Assembly: GCA_047967505.1 (NCBI GenBank)
Contig: CM106539.1
DNA from: Dipteris shenzhenensis
Lineage: Eukaryota; Polypodiophyta; Polypodiopsida; Gleicheniales
Direction: 5' to 3' (one strand)
Length of the DNA stretch: 64,000 bases
Shown here: piece by piece, positions 31,903 through 44,020 of the stretch
How the letters are laid out: each line of letters starts with the position of its first letter
How positions within the stretch are numbered: the first letter of the stretch is position 1
The notes under the pieces: model-generated
Told to the model about the DNA's origin: nothing
Seen by the model: the letters and a program-made list of their open reading frames with translations, nothing else
Database searches by the model: none
Position numbers and translations under genes: made by a program

Positions 31903-33110
31903 ATGGCGCATCAGCCACAACCACCCATGCTTCAAGAGCAGTTAGACGCACTTCAGGCACAGTTGGTCAATGAGCATGAGCATAGGGAGAGATTAGAAAA
32001 GAAAATCAATGGTAAGAAAAGGAATAGGCATTCATCTGACGATGAGTCATCCGACAATGATCCTATTATCAGGATAGTCAAAGCCACACTGAGATTACAG
32101 AATTCAAGAAAGGGGAGTAAAATAAGTAGAAAAGCTTTCCCATTTAAAAATTTTGATGGAAAGAAAGAAGCACGTACTGTCTTGTCTTGGATCAGTCAGC
32201 TAGATGATTATTTTTCAAGGGAGAAATTCTCTAAAAAAGATAAGATTAAATGTGCTGCAAATCATTTAGTGGAGAGTGTTGCACTTTGGTGGAACATCAC
32301 TAAGCACAATAAAAGGCGACCAAAATCTTGAAAGTCTTTTCAAAAGCTCATCAAGAGAGATCTCCTTCCCTCACACTTCAAAGCAAAAACCAGACAACAG
32401 TGGGATACTTTCAGGCAATTCGATAAAGAAACGATCTCCACATACACTGATAGGTTTTGGCAAATGTTGATCCAACTACAGTCTTTAGAGAAAGTGAGTG
32501 AGCGAGATCAATAAAGAAAGTATGTGGCAGGTCCAAAATCTAAGTTAAGAGCCAAGATTAACATGTTTCATCCTCACTAAACTCTGCGATTTCTCTTGCA
32601 ATGAATTATGAGAGGAAGAATGGGATCCCAAAGGAAGGGAAAGATTTGGAACGGCCTGTACCCTTCCATAAGAAAAAGAGGTTTGATAAAAAGCCCTTCT
32701 TTAAATCTAAAAATGGTTTTGCTCCACAGAAGGCAGATTCTTCTTCAAAGCCAAACGGTGGAAATTTTCTGAAGAAAGAAATAAGGTGTTTCAGGTGCAA
32801 CAAGGTGGGACATATAGCTACTGAATGTCCCAAAAGAAAGAAGACCTCGATGGCGAAAGTGCACATGATCAAGGATGAAGCAGCCAAGCAAGAGGGAGGT
32901 AAGTATCATTGTCATGCTCTTCTGAAAATGAAAGGTTTCATTAATGGCAAAGAGGTTGTTATTCTACATGACGATGGTAGTGCACATGATTTCATTTCAG
33001 AAAGAGCCTTAGCAAAGCTGAACCTAGAGTCATTCCCATCTAACTATAAGGTCATAGCTGCTTTTACCAAGACAACGTACAATTGCACTAGAGAAGTCAA
33101 GAATCTTTGA
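31903..33110 (+). pseudogene. Gypsy gag and protease, broken
   Basis: Begins MAHQPQPPMLQEQLDALQAQ with a coiled-coil-like segment. A retrotransposon gag region follows (WISQLDDYFSREKFSKKDKI, ALWWN). Stops at about 32,330-32,580 break it. An open part from 32,601 carries CFRCNKVGHIATEC and the protease-like VVILHDDGSAHDFI, in which the usual D-S-G triad reads D-D-G, so catalytic competence is doubtful. Confidence 0.85.
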
Positions 33111-33327
33111 TCATCGATTCAAAGATTTTGTTAAATGGACACACACTTAATTATATCAGTGGGAGACATCAATATAATCCTAAGATAGATTATGATTCAC
33201 ACCAGATGTGGATTGAGAAGGACAAAAAAGAAATATGTCTGAAAAGTTCTATGAAACCTGAGATCAATCCATTACTCATACACAAGCCAAGAGAGCAATT
33301 AGGAAACGTGAGAAGACATATCTGATT

Positions 33328-34131
33328 TTGATGAATACGGTAATGGCTACTCAACCAAACATTAAGCCTACACACCAAAAGTTTCTTTCTCAAATTTTTG
33401 ATTATCTCTTAGGGGATTTATTGCTTGGATCACCCTGTTCTCGACCTGAAGATCATAGGATAGAAATCCTACCGGGCAATACTCCACCTTGCAAAGCTCC
33501 CTATAGAGTCAACCAGCTAGAGCAAAAGGAAATTCAAAAGCAAGTGGAGGAACTGATAGAGAGAGGATTGATAAGACCTAGTAGTTCTCCTTATGGGGCA
33601 CCTGTCTTATTAGTCAAAAAGAAAAATAGAACCTATCGACATCCTATAGCATATGAAAGCCAAAAATTAAAACTAGCGAAATCCAATTATAGTACATACT
33701 TACGAATGTGGAAATATTATTTGATGGGAGCTGAGTTTCTTATCAGGACCGATAAGCAAAGTATCAAGAATTTGTTGACTCAGCCACTAATATCCGATAG
33801 GCACATCAAGTGGGCATCATTTATACAGAGTTTTTACCCCATGATTCAATGTCAGCCTGGAAAAGAAAATGTAGTTTGCTGATGTTCTTAGCAGAAATCC
33901 AAGTATTAATCACATCACTGCTGTAGAGACCCAGCCTTTTGAAGGTATGAAGAATTCTTATCAAGAGGATCCAGACTTTTTTGATATATGGAACAAATTA
34001 GAGAATAATAGTTGGAATCCTATGTTGGACTATTCATGCAATGATGGATACCTCTTTTATCAAAAGAAATTATGCATCACTCAACCCTTTAGACAAATTG
34101 TAATGGAAGAAATGCAATGGTTGATCTACAT
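33328..34131 (+). pseudogene. Gypsy reverse transcriptase/RNase H/integrase piece with the catalytic core deleted
   Basis: The reverse-transcriptase N-terminus (PYRVNQLEQKEIQKQVEELI, RPSSSPYGAPVLLVKKKN) runs within a few codons into RNase H sequence (HPIAYESQKLKLAKSNYSTY, then FLIRTDKQSIKNLLTQP and QCQPGKENVV). The junction is at about 33,630-33,645. The whole palm with its YVDD site is absent while the frame stays open. Integrase N-terminal sequence (DGYLFYQKKLCI) follows until the Copia LTR. Confidence 0.88.
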
Positions 34132-34411
34132 TGTTGGTTAGAGTTTCGACACAAGTTAGGGAGGCACCTACCCCACTAGGTGTTGAGACACCGCACTCAA
34201 CATCATGTTATTACATGTGCATAGCACTAACATATATAGAGTGCTATAAAGGAAAGAGTTAGATGCACTAACCCTAGCCCTAAATGGGTTTGTATATATT
34301 CTACTTTTTCAATTAAATCTAGTGTACTGTTAGTCATTTGTGGTGTGCTCTCTAGCTGTGCCCTCTCTCCCCATCTCCACTTTTCTCCTCTCCCCTCTTC
34401 ATATTTTGTCA
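34132..34411 (+). repeat. Copia 5' LTR
   Basis: Starts TGTTGG and ends TTTTGTCA, 280 bp. From gtgttgagac onward it matches 45,990-46,176 closely (tattacatgtgcatagca, agagtgctataaaggaaag, aaatgggtttgtat); the first about 50 bases are diverged. A 40-bp block (tgttagtcatttgtgg...) is missing from the 3' copy. Confidence 0.8.
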
Positions 34412-34423
34412 TGGTATTAGAGC
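34412..34423 (+). other. Copia primer-binding site
   Basis: TGGTATTAGAGC, one mismatch from the TGGTATCAGAGC consensus, directly after the LTR. Confidence 0.85.
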
Positions 34424-36564
34424 TCCCTTGCCTTCTGCTGAGACATTGCAATCCATGTGAGAGATTGTGAGATTGAGAGATCAAGAGTTTCTCTTAAGTG
34501 ACCTTCACTTCTATTGAGAGAAAAATTTTGTCCATTTCTTTAAGAATTCCATCCATTCATTTGGAGAGAAAATATCTGTCTATTATATATGTTTATCTCA
34601 TTTGAGAGTTTGTGAGAGTCCTTGTGAGAGAGAGTGTGTTCATTTTGAGAGAACCTTAGAGAAAGAAAGAGTCCTCTCCATCTACAAGAGCATCCACGGA
34701 ACACGAGTTGCCTTTGCTTTGAGTTATTCCTTCAATTCTGGATCCTTAAGTTCCCTCTCCTTGCCATATACCTTTTTGAGTAGAACTTTTGGAGACATTT
34801 AAGCTGTGGCTACTAAAAGCTATGTCCTCGTTGCCATTCATTGCTACATGGGTACAGACTTCATTCCTTAAAGGCGGATTATGATCTGTTATCCCACTAG
34901 AATCGTCAAACATGCTCACTTTCCTGCACATCCTAGTGATGTGAGCTGCATTTTGAGGAAAAAACCGATGCGAAGGGCAACCTTCAAGCGTCTCAAACAT
35001 TTGCGGGTCAGCGTCATCGATTAAGAAGGTTGACATAACGTTGCTCAGCCCATGCTCTCGGCTAGCTCCACTCCAAGGAAAATTTGCTTCTCCACAATGC
35101 TTCACGAGCTTCCACCATGGTTGCAACGCCTCCCTACATAGCTTCTGCTTGGCCAACGGGCCGCCCAAAGATTTTCAGCACCGTTAGTTGCTGCTCAGTC
35201 ATCATTTTATCGAAAACGTGAACGGATTTGTTGCCATGGATCCTCGCACTAGCAACTGGTTGTGCCTTCCTTTTCACATTCAAGAGTGGTGAACAACCAT
35301 GGCATCACGACTAGCCTCTCTAATGAGCTCGCTAGCTCGGACATCAGCCGAAAGCATCTCCAACCAAACAACACACAAGAGGCTAATTCTCCTCCAACCG
35401 GCACCCATCTCTAAGCATTGCAAACAACCGCCGACTATGGGCTTCGGACTCCAAGCCTCTCCAAACGGCGGGCTCCTAAACGAAGCAACCTCTCCAATGC
35501 AAAAAACTCAAAAACAGCAGCGCAATTAGCACCCATGACTCCATCTGTGCACAAACGCCATAGAACGCAAACATGATCCGACACTGTAAACAACAACGAG
35601 CTCGGAATGCCTTGATGAAATTCTACACGCTCAGTGAATATTTTTAAGATTATGACAACTTGACACATGGCAACCTATCCACAAGTCAACACAACCAAGG
35701 CTTTGGTCTAGAGGGGGCCATGTGGCACCTGATCTGCCACATCATTTGGGTAAGCTTATCCTCCACATCATCATCCACATGGCAATTGCTTGCCACATCA
35801 CCTAGTTGCCATGTTAGCATCGACACGTTGCACTGTGCCATGTCATCATTGCCAAGTCAATAGGGCCACATCATTAAGGTTGACTTGTAACTCGATTAGG
35901 TCAACTTCACCTTGGGTTAGTCAACTTGACCCTGGTTAAATCACTCTGACCATGGGTTGGGTCAATCAACTGCCACCTCAATTGTCTAGCATTGCCCCGT
36001 GCAGGCACACTATACTGCCACCTCATCACACAATGCCCTAGAGGCACACCCCTTGGCAAGCACACCCCTGCATGTGAACACAGTGGCCACATCATCATTG
36101 AGCACTTCGCACCCTTTTTTGCCCCTCCACCTAGATCAAGCCGTATCTCTTGATCCAGGAAGAATTTGAGGGTGCTCTAAAAAGGAAAATCGCTTGATTT
36201 TTGTGCTCTATGCGCTCGTCACATCCCATGCACATTTCGGCGCAAGTTGCACACACTTTTGAGCCTCGTCCATAAATCCGCTTTCTTCACGCACATGAGC
36301 CTCTACATCAATGCATTTGACCCAGCACATAACAAGAACTAAAGAAAAAGAGATTATTTGTCTAGATCTAGATCAGAGTACACTAGATCACCATAGAGGA
36401 GACGGTTTGAATCTCTCCAAGTTGCCAATCTAATCCATGCCCGAAATTCCCGACTAGTTCCTACTGAAAGTCAATCCCTATGCTCACATATGGTTTCACA
36501 TCATCACATTACTTGAAACCTGACGTTCATCAGTTCAGTGAGCAGACTTCAAAGTGTTTAGGGG
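34424..36564. other. Long Copia leader or unrecognised insertion
   Basis: No retroelement domain is visible. A minus-strand frame (34,746-35,168, 140 codons) has no family I recognise. From 35,660 to 36,100 the motif gccacatca recurs many times, with ttgac/gtcaa words between. Confidence 0.45.
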
Positions 36565-36569
36565 CATTG
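36565..36569. repeat. Target-site duplication CATTG, left
   Basis: CATTG directly left of the LTR element; the same five bases stand at 39,067-39,071. Confidence 0.88.
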
Positions 36570-36960
36570 TGACAAAACATGTGTGCCTCAAGATCTATGG
36601 AGCGCTCTAAGGTGGATGGAACCTATGTGGAGACATGATGAAGAGAGTGCTCATGACATGTACCTCAAGTCAATTAGGTTCCAAGATAGATTAGCTTGGA
36701 CTCATAAAGAGAATCTTGAGATAGTGCAAAGTGCTTGATTGATATTACGTCAAATGAACCTCCCTTTTATAGGTGAGGGTACTTACATCCATATGCTTGC
36801 TCACATGTGGGATATCTCCTCCATGCCATGTGGTAGCTTGCCCTTTACTCATACCTTTGCTCTACATGTGCTCATGGCACCACAACTCTCAACACCTCCC
36901 CTTGGTGCCATGATCCTTTGGCTACTGCAAGGTGGTCAAATGCGAGTTACAAGATCAAAT
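36570..36960 (-). repeat. 3' LTR of the non-autonomous element
   Basis: 391 bp. Differs from the right LTR by a 12-bp insertion (around catacctttgct), a 3-bp insertion and scattered substitutions. Confidence 0.92.
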
Positions 36961-38678
36961 CCTCCCGTGGGTGCTTACATAGCTACTCTTAGGTGGTCAG
37001 GTTTGATTTACAAAATATAGGCAAGGTTGGCAAGGTTTTTATTTCTCAATACATGTTGTTCCTGTCATTCTGCTCATGGCTTGATGATGACTCCACGTAG
37101 TTGACTTGCTGGTGCTTCAATTTGCAATCTTCTTCCTTGTGTAGCTTCATGCATGATGCTTTGCTCTTCCATGTGCCTTGATGCTTTATGTGTGGATGCC
37201 ATGCTTCGTGCTATGGTCATCTCATGCACTTGTGCTTTTGGCATGCTTATTGCATTCATGAGTTGATTTGTCATTTGTTGCAAAGGTCTTACCAATTGAT
37301 TTCTTTCAATATTGGCAGTGTCTAATTGCATACAATGATACTAACTTGATAGACGCGTAGAGCTCAAAAAGACGATCACTTTTCCTTTTTGGAGCGCGTG
37401 CAAATTCTTTCTGGATTGGAAGTTACGCTTTTTCGAAGCTTTTGTGAAGAAGAGGGGACCTTGATGATGTGGCACAGAGATTCACATGCAGAATTCCATA
37501 CTGTGCTTAGCAAGGGTTACTATGTGCTTTAGGTGGCACTATGGTAACCTTTTAACCCAACGTTACACAAATTTTACCATGGTTCAACTAACCCAGGCAG
37601 TCGAACCTAACCACATTTAGATTGACCACCTTATCTGCCACGTGGCATTTCCATGTGGCCTAAGGTAAGCTTGGAGAAGAAAAAGGAAGCTTCAATCTTC
37701 TCTGCAATGTAGTTGATGATGGCGACGTGAAGGAGGATGATGGCATGCGGTCAGCTTTTCTGTGTCCGTGGAGCAGCTCGTTCAAGGCAAGGCTCATCGA
37801 TTGGAGGCTTGGCTCATCAGTTGCTGATAGTAGATGCGGTGGAGCAGCTGGTTGCAGAGCCCCGGTAGAGGTAGAAGAGCCTTCGTCACTGAATCTATCT
37901 TCAGGAACTCATTGGAGGTGCAGGCAGAGCTTTGGAGTTGGAGGTCATTGGAAATCCGAGGCTACAGAGGAGCCGTTTGGACCTACGGACTAGCAGAGAA
38001 GGGCCTCGTAGAAGGCTTTGGGAGGTGCTAGTCTCGCTGAAGGAGGCTTTGCTACAGTCAACATTGTGAGCAGCAGTGCGGCTTGGCTTGCTGCGGGCTG
38101 GTCAGCAGGCATGGACATTGCTGGAAGGTCGAAGATGCGCTACTCGTTGATGGCTCGTTGTGGGAAGACTATGTTGCGAGCAAGAGGCTGTGAGCCGATT
38201 GACAAGGCTAGAGCTTAAGGCCTTTGAGCCTTTCATTAGCAAGGTTTGTTTTGCTCTCCAAGGAGTCTCAAGATATTTGTCTTTCTATTTCTCCATTGGA
38301 CGCTATAGTGCCAAACCTATGCTCTTTGAGTCGTTGGGAGCTACTCTTGCTTTGTCTCTTTTAGTCAAGAGTATGTTAAAAAACATCTCTCCTTATCAGC
38401 AGATCCAAAGGAGGTCTCTCACAAATCTTTCTTTGAAAGACTCTCCCTATCTCTCTCTCTCTCTCAGCAACAAGGATCACTCAAGCTCACAATGAATCTC
38501 TCATGAAATGGATGGATGGAAAATTTCTCTCTCAAGGGACGGAAATTTGTACTCAATCTACAACTAAAACTAACCTAGGAGAAAAACATGAGTTCCTAAG
38601 GTGTGCCTACAACTAATCTAGGAATGGGAGCAATCCTAGTGAACTACTAATGAGCTAAACTAGGAAAGCTAAACCTAT
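36961..38678 (-). other. Internal region of the non-autonomous element
   Basis: Contains a minus-strand frame of 85 codons (37,074-37,331, MQLDTANIERNQLVRPLQQM...) with a helical character, possibly gag debris. Plus-strand frames at 37,727-38,220 have no recognised family. Captured host sequence is possible but unproven. Confidence 0.5.
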
Positions 38679-38690
38679 GTGCTGATACCA

Positions 38691-39066
38691 TGACAAAACA
38701 TGTGTGCCTCAGGATCTATGGAGCGCTCTAAGGTGGATGGAACCTATGTGGAGACATGATGAAGAGAGTGCTCATGACATGTACCTCAAGTCAATTAGGC
38801 TCCAAGATAGATTAGCTTGGACTCATAAAGAGAATCTTGAGATAGTGCAAAGTGCTTGATTGATATTACTTCAAATGAACCTCCCTTTTATAGGTGAGGG
38901 TACTCACATCCATATGCTTGCTCACATGTGGGATATCTCCTCCATGCCATGTGGCAGCTTGCCCTTTACTCTACATGTGCTCATGGCACCACAACTCTCA
39001 ACACCTCCCCTTGGTGCCATGATCCTTTGGCTACAAGGTGGTCAAATGTGAGTTACAAGATCAACA
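38691..39066 (-). repeat. 5' LTR of the non-autonomous element
   Basis: 376 bp with TG...CA ends, next to the primer-binding site at 38,679-38,690. Confidence 0.93.
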
Positions 39067-39071
39067 CATTG
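39067..39071. repeat. Target-site duplication CATTG, right
   Basis: Same five bases as at 36,565-36,569. Confidence 0.88.
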
Positions 39072-39351
39072 GCCAATTTTTTAGTGGGCAGATAGCACAT
39101 GATTTGATTTCACACACATATGCCATCATTGTAAAGCCTATTTGACTATTTTACAGCATTGTGCACTTTATTCTAGCCTTGTAAAGCCTCATTTGCCACA
39201 AGGCTCATAATAGATTGGATTATATATTGCAGTTCTATCTTCACCATCAGCTCAGATTCATCAGTTCAGATTTCACTTTGCCACAGTCAGTGTTTTGCAG
39301 AGTTGATTCAGACAGTGATTTTCTTGACACGTTGAGTACATTTCTTGCACC

Positions 39352-40545
39352 GTGTCTATGACTAGCAACCTCAATCTAGAGGCATCTACTAAGCTAGACA
39401 ACTCCAATTGTGGCACATGGAAATACCGAATGGAGACCATTCTTATACTTCAAGACAAATGGGATTATGTCGATGGATCTACACCTAGACCATTGGACAA
39501 TCCAGCCAACACTAGCTCTACTCCACCTGTTGTCACAGCACCAGTAGCAGGATCTATAGCAGGATCTATAGCTACACAAACAGTTTCCATACCTATAGTA
39601 GATCTTGCCATTGCTCAAGCACAAGCAGGATGGGACAAGAAAGACAAGTATGCATATCATCATTTTGCCATCGTCCATGAGCCTCTTTCTGCAGTTGATG
39701 TTGTCCTACCCTATCTTCTCTGTTTGCCATGTGCAAGATGTCATGCTAGGATAGCTCAACACCATCAAGACATCAAAAGAAGCATGGGATATGTTCGTAG
39801 CTCTCTACAAGTCCAAGAACACTTCCAAGATTCTCACAGTGAGAAACCAAATCAACTAGAGTTTTTGCAAGAGCTGTGAAACCGGTCATGCTTACGTACT
39901 CAGGATCAAAGATTACAACAATCAACTCATAGCAGCAAGAGAGACCATGAATCCAACAGAAATGGTTTAAGTCATCTTGAATGGACTAGGAGAGGGATAC
40001 AAGAATCTACTCTAAAGTATTGCCATCCAATGGCAAATATCGACACTGGAAGAAATTCAGTCAGTTTTAATTAGTAAAGAACTTAGGACTCAAGCCATTC
40101 ACACATGCAAAGGTCATTCCAATGATCAAGCATTCACACCTTCAGATAGAGGTAGAGGTAGAGGTAGATCATTCCAGAATAGTGGTCATCATCAGCAACA
40201 AAATCGGCATCAAAGTCAAAATCAACATCATCATCATACTCAACAACATCAGAATCAGAAAAGAGGAAATCATCGAGGAAGATTCCAAGGATGAGGGAAT
40301 ACATCCACCAACGTGTAATACATTCAGTGCAACTACTATCATAAGTTTGGACACTATGAAAGAGATTGCCACCACAAGAAGCAGTACGACCAAGGCGGTC
40401 AATCCAGCAACAATCAAGGGAATTTCCAAGGAAGAGAAAATCATCATGGTGGACATTTTAGTCACAGTCATTATGCAAATGAACATGGGAATATGTTTCT
40501 TGCAAGCGAGGAAATGCAGAAGACTTAACAGGGCATCTAGACACT
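39352..40545 (+). pseudogene. Copia gag, broken
   Basis: Starts MSMTSNLNLEASTKLDNSNC, followed by GTWKYRMETILILQDKWDYV, the usual Copia gag N-terminus. Frameshifts occur from about 39,730. The knuckle region near 40,325-40,370 reads CNYYHKFGHYERDC, so the second Cys is replaced by Tyr. Confidence 0.83.
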
Positions 40546-40589
40546 GATTGCAACTCAAAAGAGGATTTCAGTTATCAAGTCGACCAAGC

Positions 40590-41783
40590 AGATCATGATC
40601 CTTGGTACATCGATAGCAGTGCATCATCTCATATGACAAAGCATCAAGAATGGCTCACAGAGATGAAACCATTAGAGAGTCAGAAAAATGCCATCTACAT
40701 AGCAGATAATACATACACCAAATCTAGTTCAAGGGTCATGCATTATTCCTATGAACAATTTCAATGGTATGAAAGGATTGGAGAAAGATGTACTCTATGT
40801 TCCAAAGCTCAACAAGAACCTCTTGTCAGTAGGTCAAATGATGGAACACATTTATTGAGTCATCTTCAACGGAGATGAATGCACTATCAGAGACAAATCA
40901 AGAGGATTTCAGCTACTAGTAGGAAAAAGCAATCAAGGAAGGACGCTTGTTCAGAATGCTAGCAATAGTACAGATTTTCATGCCATGTCAGCTCAACCAC
41001 AACAGATGCCACTATCCACAAAATGGCACAAGAGAGATGGACATGTCAATTTCAAGTGCTTAATAGATCTCAAGAATCAGAATATGGCAATTGGGATTCC
41101 AAAGCTATAGTTTCTTGGAAAAGTTTGCAAAGCATGCTGCTTCACCAAACAAAGGAAAATCAACTTTGGCAGAAGCACCTCTCGAGCAAGAGGTATTCTT
41201 GATTTGATACATACAGACGTATGGGGTTATGCCCAGACCCGCAGCATCAATGGTTCACTTTACTACTTGACTTTCATCAACAACTACAGTAGATATTGTT
41301 GGGTCTACTTTCTAAAAGAGAAATTTGAAGTCTTTTCCTAATTTCAAGAATTCAAAGCCATGGTAGAAAACCAAACAGGCAAAAAGATCAAAGTCATGAG
41401 ATTAGATAGAGGAGGTGAATACATGTCTTTAGCATTCATGAACTTTTGCAGAAGTCATGGCATTCGAAGACAATTCACTTGTGCAGATACTCCTCAACAG
41501 AATGCAAAAGCTGAAAGGAAGAATGGTACTTTAGCAGATAGTGCTAAAGCAACGCTTAGTGAGAAGCATCTTTTGAATCAGTATTGGGCAGAAGCAATAG
41601 CCCCTACAAACTACTTGCTTAATCAGCTTCCTACCGAACCGATTCAGGGTATGACACCTTATAAAGCATTCACTGGACACAAGCCATGCATTGGGCATCT
41701 CTACATATTTGGTTGCATAGCATAACCCCACATACATGATGACCATCATAGAAAATTGGATGCAAAGTAACATAAATGCATCA
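40590..41783 (+). pseudogene. Copia protease and integrase, broken
   Basis: Protease-like WYIDSSASSHMTKH near 40,600 (the D-S-G core reads D-S-S). The integrase core lies at about 41,210-41,725 with DRGGEYMS, HGIRRQFTCADTPQQNAKAE and NYLLNQLPTEPIQGMTPYKA; the expected catalytic Asp and Glu are partly present. Frames are interrupted by stops at 41,340 and 41,723, then by the LINE insertion. Confidence 0.85.
41772..41783. repeat. Target-site duplication of the inserted LINE, left
   Basis: ataaatgcatca, repeated at 44,009-44,020. Confidence 0.85.
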
Positions 41784-41880
41784 ATCATGAAAAAATAGGG
41801 GTCTTCGAGACTAAGGTGGCTCCTCCTGAATCAATCATGAAAAAACAGGGGTCTTCAGAACTAAGGCGGCTCCTCCCCTC
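41781..41880. repeat. 50-bp tandem duplication at the LINE 5' junction
   Basis: 41,781-41,830 and 41,831-41,880 both begin tcaatcatgaaaaaa and run through gtcttc...ctaagg-ggctcctcc with few differences; the first copy starts within the target duplication. Confidence 0.9.
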
Positions 41881-44008
41881 ATAGATAAAGGATGTAAGAT
41901 CCTCAAGGAGGGTGAGATCTTTCGTCTCCTCAGAATTCCAATGGGCTTCAGATGCACAAACAAAGACAGATGGGATTGGGTAATTGATAAGATCAGGGAC
42001 AAAATCAATAGATGGCAAGGTCTACTACCGTCACTAGCCAAGAGAAAGTTGGTGTTGAATCACTACATTTACCTATCCATTTTGTATTTTATAGCATGTT
42101 GGTTCCCAACAAGAAAATAGTTTGACCAACTCAACAGACTGTTCCGAACTTTCTTGTAGGGGGCCTCCCTAGAGTAGAACAGAAGCTCCAAGGTTAGATG
42201 GAACTTTTGTACCCTTCTAAAGATGGAAGGTGGTCTAGGAGTGGTGGATATTAAAAAATCATCATCAAGATTTATGGCTCAGTGGATTCTAAAAGCCTAT
42301 CAAGATCTTGAATCAGTTTGGGCTATCCTTATGTTAAAAAATGTGAGGAAAGTCAAACCGGACAGCTGTAGGTACTAGAAAAAGATTCCTCTAGGCTCTC
42401 TCCTCTTTGGGCAAGAAAGGTGTGTCACAAAAGTTTCAGAGCTACTGAAAGGAATGTGGAGAGCCTGGGAAAGTATGTGGTCTTTTTTAAAATGGAAGGG
42501 CTTTACAAGGAAAACCGACACCTTTTGTAGTGAAGACTCAATCTGGTTCTTGATTTTGTACAGCGCTCAATCGCTAAGAGAGGATCAGCTTAAAGCAACA
42601 CTTAGACTAAGCAAGAGAGGGATCAAAAGTCCGGGGAGATCTCTAGGACTGTGGTCAAGGTAAGTGGCACAATGACAATTTTCTCCTGGTATCCTTTAGA
42701 TTAACCAGATTCGATCTTCTCCTAGTAAAAGAACGTCATGCACTTTGGACTAGAGAAAACCTCCCTTGGCTAGGTGGTCGACTACTCCCTTCCACGAGAA
42801 TTTAGATGGGCGGGTCAATGGAATCTATCACCGGTCCTAATCTTCTATGATGGACAGGAGGATATGATAGCTAGACTCAACAAAACTTGGTATAGGCGAG
42901 CCGATGTGAATACATGCTCTCTTAGATTCATCAAAGTCTAGGATAGAGGTGTTCCTGAGAAACATTCGTGTCTTCTTTGGCTTGTCTTACACCGTGGAAT
43001 TTGGACTGCAGTTTGAGCCCAAAAGATTGGCCATGGGAATGGATGGTGTAAACGTTGCAACAGACCATGGGAGGATATTCCACACCTGTTTCTCAATTGC
43101 TTTTTCACCAAGGAATTATGGGACCTTCTACACAAACGCATTGCTCCCTTCCCCCTTAGTTACTCGGTCATACTGCTTGGGAACTCTCCTAATAGGGCTC
43201 CGCAAAACTGGAACATCATGAGAGCTGCAATGCTTTGGTCAATTTGGCTTCAGAGATGCAATAAGTTTTTAATAATGTTCTAATGGATACTAAAAGTGTT
43301 TTTCAATCCTTATGCCTGACTACAGGAATGAAGAGCTAATGTCAAAAAACTCGGCCTTCTTCACACTCAAGCACATTACTATTTTACTGTTGAGTAGAGA
43401 CTTGCAAATGAAGAATCCACACTGTTGGACCAAGCCAAGGCATTGGCAGAATTGGTGGAAGCAGAAAAAGAACATTTTGTGTGGAATAGCCATGCCCTAG
43501 CCCTAGCGCCAGCCCCTGCCCCATCTATCTTGCCAATTCCTACTCCCCCCCTTCATTAGCTCCTTCTTCGACAAAACCTCCTTCTTCTGCGAGCCCAAAA
43601 GTCGACCCAGCTGCACCAGTGGTTCCCCACTGGGACTTCTCTTGTTCGTCCCTTCAAAAGGACAATTTCACGTGTGGATCCATCCAACGTCTCCTATAAG
43701 GTTTGCCGAGAAGCACTTACTATAGATGAATTCAAGGAAATAATGCGTAACCCCATTGCCTCCCGTCAGTTTTTATTTCCACTCTGCCAATTTCTAATGC
43801 CTCTCTGTCAGATTCTGTTGAAGTCAAAGAAGAACCGGCCTTGTTGTTCTATTACCTTTTTAATGTCTACATGTGTGCAGTCATGCTTTCCTGCTGTGAT
43901 AGTGTTTATGATGCCTGTGAGAGAGAGTTTTTTTGCTGATAATGCTCAGTTGTATATAAACTTTTGATATTATAATATAACCCTCATGTTTGGAAAGAAT
44001 AAAATAAA
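41784..44008 (+). mobile_element. 5'-truncated LINE inserted in the Copia integrase
   Basis: Degenerate LINE ORF2 3' half: GEIFRLLRIPMGFRCTNKDR, then LPSLAKRKLVLNHY and a zf-RVT-like CKRCNRPWEDIPHLFLNC near 43,055-43,110. The tail has gtgagagagagttttttt, close to the start of the 7.0-kb LINE's 3' region (7,160), and ends aaaataaa. The Copia reading resumes after the second target copy with MVGYSEESKAYKLYDP. The 5' junction carries a 50-bp tandem duplication. Confidence 0.87.
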
Positions 44009-44020
44009 ATAAATGCATCA
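44009..44020. repeat. Target-site duplication of the inserted LINE, right
   Basis: ataaatgcatca, same as 41,772-41,783. Confidence 0.85.

Larger units (their letters stand above)
31903..34131 (+). mobile_element. Gypsy (Ty3-type) element, internally deleted and cut by a Copia insertion
   Basis: Order: gag, CCHC knuckle, protease, N-terminal reverse transcriptase, then directly RNase H and the integrase N-terminal region. The reading stops making sense at about 34,125, where the Copia LTR starts. There are in-frame stops within gag (32,330, 32,513, 32,579). No continuation of the integrase core was recognised beyond the Copia 3' LTR. Confidence 0.85.
36570..39066 (-). mobile_element. Non-autonomous LTR retrotransposon (2.5 kb, both LTRs, TSD CATTG)
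   Basis: Two direct repeats of 391 and 376 bp, both starting TGACAAAAC on the plus strand, flank 1.73 kb. Plus-strand gtgctgatacca (38,679-38,690) is the complement of TGGTATCAGCAC, a primer-binding site next to the right LTR, so the element reads on the minus strand. A purine-rich GGGAGGA abuts the other LTR as polypurine tract. No gag or pol domain was recognised inside, which puts it in the LARD/TRIM class. The insertion falls in the leader of the surrounding Copia. Confidence 0.92.

Noticed and set aside
40122-40558. Overlapping Ile- or Ser-rich frames on both strands near the Copia knuckle
   Set aside because: The sense of this region is the third frame, where CNYYHKFGHYERDC is found; the others are shadows.
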